This document shows positions 42,986 through 49,670 of a stretch of DNA of 51,879 bases, piece after piece; positions within the stretch are counted from its first letter, which is position 1; every line of letters starts with the position of its first letter. The translations under genes and the position numbers were made by a program. The notes below the pieces were generated by a model. It did no database searches. It was not told the DNA's origin and saw only the letters and a list, made by a program, of their open reading frames with translations. The stretch is taken from contig CAYWOC010000014.1 in NCBI GenBank assembly GCA_964459845.1, forward strand, positions 1 through 51,879. Direction: 5' to 3'. Origin of the DNA: CALZFJ01 sp964459845 (GTDB lineage: Bacteria > Bacteroidota > Bacteroidia > Bacteroidales > Muribaculaceae).

Positions 42986-43007
42986 AGCCGCCCACTAAAG
43001 GGTGGCG
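42986..43007 (-). other. Intercistronic hairpin, array operon 9
   Basis: GCCGCCC / GGGTGGC, 7 bp with one wobble, between the 51-residue ORF and the DUF5053-like gene. Confidence 0.55.
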
Positions 43008-43013
43008 TTAGTT

Positions 43014-43169
43014 CTACTCAGGCAAGTCCACCAGTCTGTCGAACAGCTCTTGCGCATACCATAGCAGTTGCGGATAGCCGTTCGGGAATGATGACCTGTA
43101 ATTTCTGATTGCCTCGATCAGCTCCAACTCTTCCGGCGTGACCTCGATTTTGATTTTTTTATTTTCCAT
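43014..43169 (-). CDS. Small ORF, 51 residues, first gene of array operon 9
   Basis: MENKKIKIEVTPEELELIEA, then IRNYRSSFPNGYPQ and AQELFDRLVDLPE. Related to the 48-residue ORF of operon 3. Consensus -7 box (TATCTTTG, 43200-43207) and TTTA at the -33 position. Confidence 0.65.
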   Translation of the reverse strand: MENKKIKIEVTPEELELIEAIRNYRSSFPNGYPQLLWYAQELFDRLVDLPE

Positions 43170-43199
43170 ATATCATTAATTGTTACTTGTTTGACAATA

Positions 43200-43231
43200 C
43201 AAAGATAGTATTAATTTTCGTATTGTATAAA
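43200..43231 (-). promoter_or_regulatory. Promoter of array operon 9
   Basis: TTTA (43228-43231), 20 nt, TATCTTTG (43200-43207), minus strand. The upstream block is only partly like the other operons. Confidence 0.7.
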
Positions 43232-43257
43232 TTTTCGTACAATAATTTCAAAAAAAA

Positions 43258-43284
43258 CGTGGGCGGATGCAGCTCCGTCCACGC
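43258..43284 (-). terminator. Array hairpin H
   Basis: CGTGGGCGGA / TCCGTCCACG, T8 on the minus strand. Ends the second hicB. Confidence 0.85.
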
Positions 43285-43334
43285 CCAAGCCGGCTGCAAA
43301 TGGATTTCACAAAATCAGTGTTCAATAACTTGTG

Positions 43335-43742
43335 TCACAAAGATGTAGCCAGCAATTCTTTCCCCAGCGAGTGCAGAGCATCCTCAATCTGCCGGCGAGC
43401 CTTCTCACGAGGCTTTGAAAACGCGTTGGCATAATTCCACAACTGCTTCTTGTTGATTCCTGTGAGCCGCTCAAGAGCCGCATTGGAGATGATGCCATGA
43501 TAATATTTCAGCAGCGACTGTGTGTCGTAGTGCCACACAATGTCGAAGTCGCCTTTAATCAGTTCGGGCCACTGTTCCTCGGGAAGATTCTCCTTGATGA
43601 GCCTTATGGCTTTCAGCACATCGGCTTTGGTTTCGGCAACGGTGTCGCCGGAGGCATAAATGCCATTGCAATTCTCTGCGAAAGCTCCGAAGCTGTCGCT
43701 GCTTGCGCAGATGTTAATATACAATTTCTTTTCGTTTTCCAT
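43335..43742 (-). CDS. hicB: Orphan HicB-type antitoxin
   Basis: 135 residues; differs from the first HicB at four N-terminal positions (D26N, A31S, A38T, E44K), with an identical C-terminal half. Its toxin gene is missing apart from a short remnant, so it stands alone behind a weakened promoter. It could still neutralise the HicA next door or any related incoming toxin. Confidence 0.82.
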   Translation of the reverse strand: MENEKKLYINICASSDSFGAFAENCNGIYASGDTVAETKADVLKAIRLIKENLPEEQWPELIKGDFDIVWHYDTQSLLKYYHGIISNAALERLTGINKKQLWNYANAFSKPREKARRQIEDALHSLGKELLATSL

Positions 43743-43754
43743 ACTCAGAGTTCC

Positions 43755-43812
43755 CTTATGAATTCTGGATAGGGAATCTATTGAATCCCCATAAACTTTG
43801 TGATTTAAAGAT
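43755..43812 (-). pseudogene. hicA remnant
   Basis: The sequence just upstream of the second hicB matches the last ~10 codons of hicA (a stop at the same place, GGGGATTCAATAG) and then jumps directly to the promoter region. About 160 bp of the toxin gene is deleted. Confidence 0.65.
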
Positions 43813-43861
43813 AGGAAATATTTCCACTATTTGCAAATAAACAATGAGAATATTTCCTATT
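43805..43861 (-). promoter_or_regulatory. Promoter and operators of the orphan hicB
   Basis: -7 box is TATCTTTA (last base off consensus). Operators TAGGAAATATTTCCA (43812-43826) and, inverted, GAATATTTCCTA nearby. The AAAAATTT core of the first locus is AAATATTT here in both operators. Confidence 0.55.
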
Positions 43862-43869
43862 TTCCCGAA

Positions 43870-44236
43870 ATGCTCCCGGTTATAATTCTGCGTCTTTCTC
43901 GGTCATGTGAGCGTCGTGGGGCAATCGGCATCTGGCTGGCAGGAGATGAATCTGCCGGGTGTCTTGTGAAGCACTTTCAGCTCGGTGATGTTGTCGGCTC
44001 ACGGCTCATTGGTCGTGTCGGTGGAATTAGCCATTGAGGTGAGATGCACGAGCAACGCCCATCCGTCGGCTTCGAGCTTCTTGGCGGCGTATAGATTGAC
44101 GGGGATTTGAGCGTGGGTGGTGGCAAGTCTTTTCACGTTCATGGCAGCTCCTCCTTTCTGCCGCAGTCGAGGGCGAGTGGTGTGAGTATGCAGTCGCCAT
44201 AAGTGCTACGATTGCAGCGATTGCGGTGTCGCATGA
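43870..44236 (-). pseudogene. Degenerate third copy of the X cassette genes
   Basis: From 44142 leftward the frame reads MNVKRLATTHAQIPVNLYAA, with later matches LLVHLTSMAN and GRFISCQPD, as in the MSYKR protein, but with two internal stops. To its right, GDTAVAAIAALMATA-like codons and LTPLALDCGRKEE in another frame are the end of the TM gene, truncated and shifted. No leader remains. Confidence 0.75.
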
Positions 44237-44273
44237 AGAAAATGGAAATATGTGTAAAAAATACGCAAAAATA

Positions 44274-44305
44274 TTTGGAGGTGGGAAATTGATGTGCTAT
44301 ATTTG
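44274..44305 (+). promoter_or_regulatory. Promoter of the tandem YbjN-like genes
   Basis: TTTG (44274-44277), 20 nt, TATATTTG (44298-44305), full consensus. About 115 nt of leader to the first start. Confidence 0.8.
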
Positions 44306-44421
44306 CGGTGTAATATTTACACAATAGCGTTTGAACAGCCGTTGGAAGTAGATTAAGTTCAATGGCAGCAAGTGAGATGTAAGTAATGCACAGAATCAAA
44401 AAACTATAAATAGAGGTTATT

Positions 44422-44865
44422 ATGAAAGAGAAAATATTAGAGGCATTCAGCGACTTGGGATTCAAGTTGGAGGAAAGGTGTGGAAACTGCTATGGATTCG
44501 AATATGAAGATGTTCGTATGCTGTATATCTATAATGACGATGACGAGGATTGCATCTCTATCTCGATGCCTGACATTTTAGGTTTTGAGGATTGCGAGGT
44601 GTCGCAGATTTATGCGTTGATGAATAAAATCAACTCGACAGTAAAGTATGTAAAGGCATATTCTCTCAATGACAATGTATGGTTAACCTATGAACATAAA
44701 TTGATGGATAGCGATAATCTGATTGATGTTATCTACCATATGATTACATATCTTGAGGGAGCGCACAGATTCGCCTACAAAGCATTCTGCGATATGGGGA
44801 AGACGATGGAAGATGACTCTTCCGACAGTGAAAATGATGCAGCCGATGATGACGGCAACGAATAA
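44422..44865 (+). CDS. YbjN-like small acidic protein 1
   Basis: 147 residues: an N-terminal helix (ILEAFSDLGF), strands (GNCYGFEYEDVRMLYIYNDDD), and a helix-strand pattern like type III secretion chaperone or YbjN folds. A disordered Asp/Glu tail closes it. Related to the next gene. Such proteins often bind partners rather than catalyse. Possible anti-phage or regulatory role is guesswork. Confidence 0.6.
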   Translation: MKEKILEAFSDLGFKLEERCGNCYGFEYEDVRMLYIYNDDDEDCISISMPDILGFEDCEVSQIYALMNKINSTVKYVKAYSLNDNVWLTYEHKLMDSDNLIDVIYHMITYLEGAHRFAYKAFCDMGKTMEDDSSDSENDAADDDGNE

Positions 44866-44880
44866 TAGGAGGAAAAGTCT

Positions 44881-45276
44881 ATGACAAAGCAGGAAATGAT
44901 AAAAGAGGCTATCGAGAGTTTCGGTTATAAGCCCGAAATAGATGATGATGGTGACATACGTGTGCGATACCAGATGAAAATCATTTACTTCATAGTCGGC
45001 AGAGAGGATGAACAATATATTTCGGCGGTTTATCCGCAATTTGAAGATATAGGTGACGGGGAAGATACGCTCACACTTGCCACATGCAATAAGGTGAGCC
45101 GGGATATTAAATTTGTGAAGGTATTTATCGACCACACGTTAAAGAGCGTTTCCGCCTGTTGCGAGTTTTTCTACACGGATATGGAGTGCATGAAAATTAA
45201 TGTGGAACACAGCTTGAATATCCTTGGTGTCATTCGTTCTGTCTATTATAAGGCGAAAGCTGAGCTGTCGGAATGA
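44881..45276 (+). CDS. YbjN-like small acidic protein 2
   Basis: 131 residues with the same layout (MIKEAIESFGYKPEIDDDGD, IYFIVGREDEQYISAVYPQF, EHSLNILGVIRSVYYKA) but no acidic tail. A strong AGGAGG site lies 8 nt before the ATG. 15 nt after gene 1, same transcript. Last gene of the inserted region. Confidence 0.62.
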   Translation: MTKQEMIKEAIESFGYKPEIDDDGDIRVRYQMKIIYFIVGREDEQYISAVYPQFEDIGDGEDTLTLATCNKVSRDIKFVKVFIDHTLKSVSACCEFFYTDMECMKINVEHSLNILGVIRSVYYKAKAELSE

Positions 45277-45323
45277 GATTGGCATTAAAATGACTTTGAA
45301 ATGTTTCTGCAAGATAATGCACG

Positions 45324-45357
45324 AAAAAAGGCAATCCTCTACACAGAGAATTGCCTT
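45324..45357 (-). terminator. Terminator of the inositol-phosphate synthase gene
   Basis: AAGGCAAT / ATTGCCTT with a T-run on the minus strand. Confidence 0.85.
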
Positions 45358-45392
45358 CACAGGTATAATTGATTGGTTTATATTTAGATCAA

Positions 45393-46721
45393 TTAATCGA
45401 TTTCCTCGTCTGCTTCGTAACCGCCCATTTCGCGAAGAGCGTTCTTGAGCATTACATATTGCTGGAACAAGTGGTTCACTGGAACTTCGTTCTCGGTGTA
45501 GTCGTGCATTGGGCTCTTCAAGAAGAAGCTCAAGAAGCGTTGAGTTCCGAAGCGTCCTGCGCGTGCAGCAAGGTCGCTAAGCAATACAAGGTCTAAGCAC
45601 AAAGGAGCAGCAAGGATTGAGTCGCGGCACAAGAAGTTGATCTTGATTTGCATTGGATAACCCATCCATCCGAAGATATCGATGTTGTCCCAGCCTTCCT
45701 TGTTATCGTTGCGAGGTGGGTAGTAGTTGATGCGCACCTTGTGGTAGTATTGGTTGTCCTCATCGTTTCCGTGTCCGTAAAGGTCAGGCTGCTTTTCTGG
45801 AACCAAGATTGACTCAAGAGTTGATAGCTTGCTGACTTCTTTTGTGCGGAAGTTTGCAGGCTCGTCGAGTACAAGACCGTCGCGGTTTCCAAGGATGTTT
45901 GTAGAGAACCAGCCCGAAAGACCGAGGCAACGAGTGCCGATGATAGGTGCGAAACCAGATTTAACAAGAGTTTGGCCTGTCTTGAAGTCCTTGCCGGCGA
46001 TTGGCATCTTAGTCTGTTCAGCAAGTTCCCACATAGCAGGAATATCTACAGTGGTGTTAGGTGCGCCCATGATGAATGGAGCGCTTTCCTTCAATGCTGC
46101 ATAAGCGTAGCACATTGATGGAGCGATGTGTTCCTTGTCGTCGGCCTTCATTGCGGCTTCAAGGTCGGCAAGATGATAGTGGACGTTTTCATTGATTGGA
46201 ACATAGATTTCGGTAGAAGCAGCCCAAAGGACAACTACACGCGAAACGCCATTGTTCTTCTTGAAGTTGCGGATATCCTCACGCACTTGTTCCATCATGT
46301 CCCAACGGTCTTTGCAAGTTTTCACGTTGTTTCCGTCAAGACGCTTTGCATAGTTGTGATCGAAAGCGGCCTTCATTGGCACGATTTTCTCAAGTTCGTC
46401 CTTTACAGGCTCGATGTCCTTTTCTTTCAATACCTCAGCGTTCATTGCCGATTCGTAGGCATTAGCTGGATATACGTCCCATGCGCCGAACACGATGTCG
46501 TTAAGCGATGCCAATGGAACGATTTCATTATAATGTAGATATTTCTTTTCTGCTCCGCGACCAACACGAATCTTGTCGTATTGTGTCATTGAACCTACTG
46601 GCTTTGCCAAGCCTTTGCGTACCATCAATACACCAGTCATGAATGTGGTGCTTACAGCTCCAAGACCTACTACCAAAACACCAAGTTTACCTTCAGCCTT
46701 TTGAACATTTGATTTTACCAT
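45393..46721 (-). CDS. ino1: Inositol-3-phosphate synthase
   Basis: 442 residues. NAD-binding loop VVGLGAVSTTFMTGVL, then VVVLWAASTEIY, KDFKTGQTLVKSGF and RDSILAAPLCLDL, all core MIPS motifs. It converts glucose-6-phosphate to inositol-3-phosphate, the head-group precursor of inositol phospholipids and inositol sphingolipids in Bacteroidetes. Separate from the next genes by a terminator and its own promoter. Confidence 0.95.
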   Translation of the reverse strand: MVKSNVQKAEGKLGVLVVGLGAVSTTFMTGVLMVRKGLAKPVGSMTQYDKIRVGRGAEKKYLHYNEIVPLASLNDIVFGAWDVYPANAYESAMNAEVLKEKDIEPVKDELEKIVPMKAAFDHNYAKRLDGNNVKTCKDRWDMMEQVREDIRNFKKNNGVSRVVVLWAASTEIYVPINENVHYHLADLEAAMKADDKEHIAPSMCYAYAALKESAPFIMGAPNTTVDIPAMWELAEQTKMPIAGKDFKTGQTLVKSGFAPIIGTRCLGLSGWFSTNILGNRDGLVLDEPANFRTKEVSKLSTLESILVPEKQPDLYGHGNDEDNQYYHKVRINYYPPRNDNKEGWDNIDIFGWMGYPMQIKINFLCRDSILAAPLCLDLVLLSDLAARAGRFGTQRFLSFFLKSPMHDYTENEVPVNHLFQQYVMLKNALREMGGYEADEEID

Positions 46722-46855
46722 AATATTAATTTTTATATATTGTTTTTTTATTATTATTTTTCGATTTTCGAAAACTGCGGTAAAAGTACACCCTATTTTT
46801 GAAATAGAAAAATTATTTTAATACTTTTCGATGCCTTTATTGGTTAATTTATGAC

Positions 46856-46901
46856 AAAAATAGGATGATTTACATAATTTCTGTAAAAATCACCCTATTT
46901 T
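46856..46901 (-). terminator. Terminator downstream of the HAD gene
   Basis: AAAATAGGATGATTTACA pairs with TGTAAAAATCACCCTATTTT (one mismatch and a bulge) and ends in a T-rich tail. Confidence 0.8.
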
Positions 46902-46922
46902 GGTATTTATTTCGTTAATGAA

Positions 46923-47636
46923 CTATAATGCTACCTCAATGATTTCTGAGAGTTTTTTGATGATATTCGGGTGCATCTGCGCATCTTCTTCGGCAGTCCA
47001 CCCCTTGCCTTTCAGCCAAAGCACCTTGCAGCCTAAGCTTTCGGCTGGCACAATGTCTTTCTTGTAGCTGTCGCCCACCACAAGCACGTCGGCAGCTCTC
47101 AGCCCGAGGGCATCTACTCCAAGCCGGAAAATCTTTGGGTCGGGCTTGCGCACTCCCACTACCGCACTCTCCACTATCTGCTTGAAATATTTCAGCAGGT
47201 CGAAGTCTTTGAGCACGCTCTCCACATTGCCATAGAAATTGCTCACAAGCACCATTGGATACTTTGCATAGAGAGCCTCAAGCACGGGGCGGGCTTCTTC
47301 AACCGAACCCCTTGCCCGGTTGTAGCAGTATTGAGCTATGCGCTGGGCATAATCTTGCACGGCTCCAGCCTCCACAAGACCGCGCTCCACAAGGTAGCCA
47401 AGCTCAATCTGCATCTTTATGAGCAGCAGGTCGTAGAAGTTGTGTTTGGGCAATATGTGGCGCACGCGTGCAAGCTCGCGCTCGGCATACACATAGCAGC
47501 CGCGGAACTCGTCCTTTTCCACATCCACTCCGGCATCCTTGTATCCGTCCCAAATCACCTCGCTCCAGTGGACTCCGCGGCTGTCGATAGTGCCGCCGTA
47601 GTCGAATATCACACCTTTTATATTAATATGCTCCAT
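46923..47636 (-). CDS. HAD-superfamily hydrolase
   Basis: 237 residues. Motif I is FDYGGTIDSRG: the nucleophile Asp is present but the +2 Asp, usually the general acid in phosphatases, is Gly. Motif II is MVLVSNFYGN, motif III Lys in GVRKPDPKIF, motif IV VLVVGDSYKKDIVPA. It overlaps the CDP-alcohol transferase gene by 14 nt, so it is probably in the same pathway, for instance removing phosphate from an inositol-lipid intermediate (inference). Confidence 0.82.
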   Translation of the reverse strand: MEHINIKGVIFDYGGTIDSRGVHWSEVIWDGYKDAGVDVEKDEFRGCYVYAERELARVRHILPKHNFYDLLLIKMQIELGYLVERGLVEAGAVQDYAQRIAQYCYNRARGSVEEARPVLEALYAKYPMVLVSNFYGNVESVLKDFDLLKYFKQIVESAVVGVRKPDPKIFRLGVDALGLRAADVLVVGDSYKKDIVPAESLGCKVLWLKGKGWTAEEDAQMHPNIIKKLSEIIEVAL

Positions 47637-48576
47637 TTTTCAGTTCTTTTATAAAGTTGCGGCAAATTCTTTCATGCCTGAAAATCATATACACGAGCAT
47701 CAGGTTGAGTACCGTAAGCTCAAATGCGAAATATAGCCACGGCATACGCACGATGAGTGACACGAATAGTGCTATCACACGAGTGTTGAACGACAGCATA
47801 TTGGTGTATTTCATCAGCGGTTTGCTCTTTGCGCGGAATGCGTCGCGGAACGCCTGTGGCACCTCGTCGGCGCCAAACCGTTCTCTCAGCACGCGGCGCA
47901 GTTCCTGCATCTTGGGGGTCATTACCTCCTGATTGGCGGTGTAGTTGCGATAGAAGAACATTGTGGTCTTTTTCCAGAAATTGCCTTTCCACGGCACGGC
48001 GGCATAGTCCTTGTCGAGCTGGTCGCAACTGTCGAGCTCGCTGCCATCCTTGCCTTTAAGGAAATAGAGGTGGAATTGGCGGTAATAGTCGGCCATAGCG
48101 GCTTGTTTTGCATGACATCCGCCGGCAAGTATTGCCATTATCCATATCCACACCTGTGAATACTGCATGAAAAATTCGCTGGTCTCGTTCACACGGAAGC
48201 AGATGGCAAAATATATCGCCACAAACCAGAAGTCGCCGCTCAATCCGTCGAGGATGCGGCCGAGACGGGAATATTGCTTTGTCATGCGCGCAAGCTGTCC
48301 GTCGGCACTGTCGAATGAGTTGGCCCACACAAGCAGGAACATGCCCACATAGTTCAGCCACAGGTTCTGCGGCTGGCCGAAATAGAACAGCATGCCACCA
48401 GCCACACCAAGGAATATCGATGCAATGGTTATCACATTAGGCGTGATGCCAACCTTGGCGCATAGCAATGCCCACATATACCCGATGGGGCGATAAAACA
48501 TAAGATCGAGCGTCTCCTCGGTATCCATAGATTTCAGCGAGGCCTTATACTGCTCTTTTATCTCTGCAAAATTCAT
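47623..48576 (-). CDS. CDP-alcohol phosphatidyltransferase
   Basis: 317 residues from the ATG at 48576. The family motif is present: DSADGQLARMTKQYSRLG, then RILDGLSGD, with one extra residue before the last Asp compared with D(x)3D. Several membrane helices before and after. It would join CDP-diacylglycerol with inositol phosphate (or a related alcohol). Larger than a typical PI-phosphate synthase because of a ~100-residue soluble insert near the middle (about 170-270). Confidence 0.85.
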   Translation of the reverse strand: MNFAEIKEQYKASLKSMDTEETLDLMFYRPIGYMWALLCAKVGITPNVITIASIFLGVAGGMLFYFGQPQNLWLNYVGMFLLVWANSFDSADGQLARMTKQYSRLGRILDGLSGDFWFVAIYFAICFRVNETSEFFMQYSQVWIWIMAILAGGCHAKQAAMADYYRQFHLYFLKGKDGSELDSCDQLDKDYAAVPWKGNFWKKTTMFFYRNYTANQEVMTPKMQELRRVLRERFGADEVPQAFRDAFRAKSKPLMKYTNMLSFNTRVIALFVSLIVRMPWLYFAFELTVLNLMLVYMIFRHERICRNFIKELKNGAY

Positions 48577-48600
48577 AATATTACTATAAATATAAACCAA

Positions 48601-48781
48601 TTAAAACGTGTGAGCCGACCGTAGCGCATGTAGGCTCACGTGAAAAAAACTACAAATACAGTCAATAATATTATACCTTAATATATATCGTCTTGTGTGT
48701 GCGTGAGTGTGAGTGCTATGTGCTGCACGCACTCATAATTCACACGCTCCCACTTGACGTGTCCAGTTTTGCCCGCTGTCG
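48601..48781 (-). other. Intergenic gap with two hairpins
   Basis: GTGAGCC/GGCTCAC (48610-48639) and a GT-rich imperfect palindrome (about 48698-48748). No ORF or promoter of note. Suggests partial separation of the transcript between the ATP-grasp and phosphatidyltransferase genes. Confidence 0.4.
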
Positions 48782-49642
48782 TCAGCGTGCCTTGATTGCG
48801 CTAATCACACTCTTGGCGATGTGTGGTGCGGCTTCGGTGCGGCATGGCGCGAAACTTGGCCAGTCGTTGAAGTCGATGATGCGCATCTCACCCTCGGGCG
48901 ACACAATGCAGTCGCCGCCATAAATGTCCACGTTAAGCTCTTCGGCTGCGCTCTGGCATATTTTTTTCATCTCCTTCTCGTCGAATTTTATTCCTTTCGA
49001 TTTGCCGTTGATGGCCTCATAGCCATATTTGCTGTGTCCCTCGTCGAAGGGGTAGAACCAGTAGAAGAACGGAGTGCCTTTCACGCCGTAGAACTTCACA
49101 AGGTCGCCCACAAGATGCACATTGATTACCGCACGCTTTATGCCGCGCAGGAAATATTCCTGAAGCACCTCCTGAGCCTCCTCGGGGTGGCGAACATAGC
49201 TCACGTCCTCCTTGTGCATGGCGTGGAAGTCACCGCGCTTGATCCAGCAGCTTTGGAAGCCGCTCTTTTTGAGCAGGGGCTTAATCGCCTCGTCGGTGTT
49301 CACGATAAGGCTTTCGGGATATGGGATTCCGCTTCCGAGCAGGATGCGAGTCATGCGCTCTCGCGTGCAGTTCTCTATTCCGTAGCCTGAATTTATCACG
49401 AGCTTGCCGGCATCTTCAAGCTTTTGTAGCTTGGCAATAGATGCCTGCTCGCGGCACATGTTCAGAATCACATCCTCCTTCACGTCGTTGGCGTTGAACT
49501 GCTCCTCGCTGTAGATGTTCACCACATATCCGCGTTTACGCAGTTGCTCGGCTGCGGCATTGAATATCGCCGCATCGTTGCCGATATGATTGGGGGAATA
49601 TGCGCCGGCGCGCATGATTCCTGCAATTTCGATTTCTGCCAT
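48782..49642 (-). CDS. ATP-grasp family protein
   Basis: 286 residues. ATP-grasp signs: SCWIKRGDFHAMH, VINVHLVGDLVKFYGV and the metal-binding end DIYGGDCIVSPEGEMRIIDF followed by ND. RimK- or D-Ala-D-Ala-ligase-like. The partner substrates are unknown. Part of the inositol-lipid gene group by position; it may attach an amino acid or similar group to a lipid head or sugar (inference). Confidence 0.78.
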   Translation of the reverse strand: MAEIEIAGIMRAGAYSPNHIGNDAAIFNAAAEQLRKRGYVVNIYSEEQFNANDVKEDVILNMCREQASIAKLQKLEDAGKLVINSGYGIENCTRERMTRILLGSGIPYPESLIVNTDEAIKPLLKKSGFQSCWIKRGDFHAMHKEDVSYVRHPEEAQEVLQEYFLRGIKRAVINVHLVGDLVKFYGVKGTPFFYWFYPFDEGHSKYGYEAINGKSKGIKFDEKEMKKICQSAAEELNVDIYGGDCIVSPEGEMRIIDFNDWPSFAPCRTEAAPHIAKSVISAIKAR

Positions 49643-49670
49643 TTTTATATCAGTCGTTATATAAGTTTTT

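Larger units (their letters stand above)
43258..43751 (-). repeat. Duplicated block Y (hairpin + hicB), copy 2
   Basis: Second copy of block Y. Left edge at hairpin H; sequences to the left of the A-tract are unlike copy 1. Confidence 0.88.
29609..45300. mobile_element. Integrated element: prophage remnant or satellite with a cassette array
   Basis: It lies between tRNA-Pro and the inositol-3-phosphate synthase gene. Contents: a tyrosine recombinase, two phage tail proteins (one split), then ~8 kb of small operons with shared hairpins, hicAB and a tandem pair of small proteins. It interrupts otherwise ordinary chromosomal genes. No head, portal, terminase, lysis or replication gene was seen. 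The right edge is not defined: no copy of the tRNA 3' end was found, and 45300 is the last position before the chromosomal terminator. Boundaries are approximate. Confidence 0.7.

Noticed and set aside
37053..43284. Array hairpins as a CRISPR array
   Set aside because: Units are ~400-1000 bp and contain genes; the hairpins follow stop codons as terminators; no cas gene.
45277..45392. Right attachment site of the element
   Set aside because: No stretch matching the tRNA-Pro 3' end was found; only a terminator is present.
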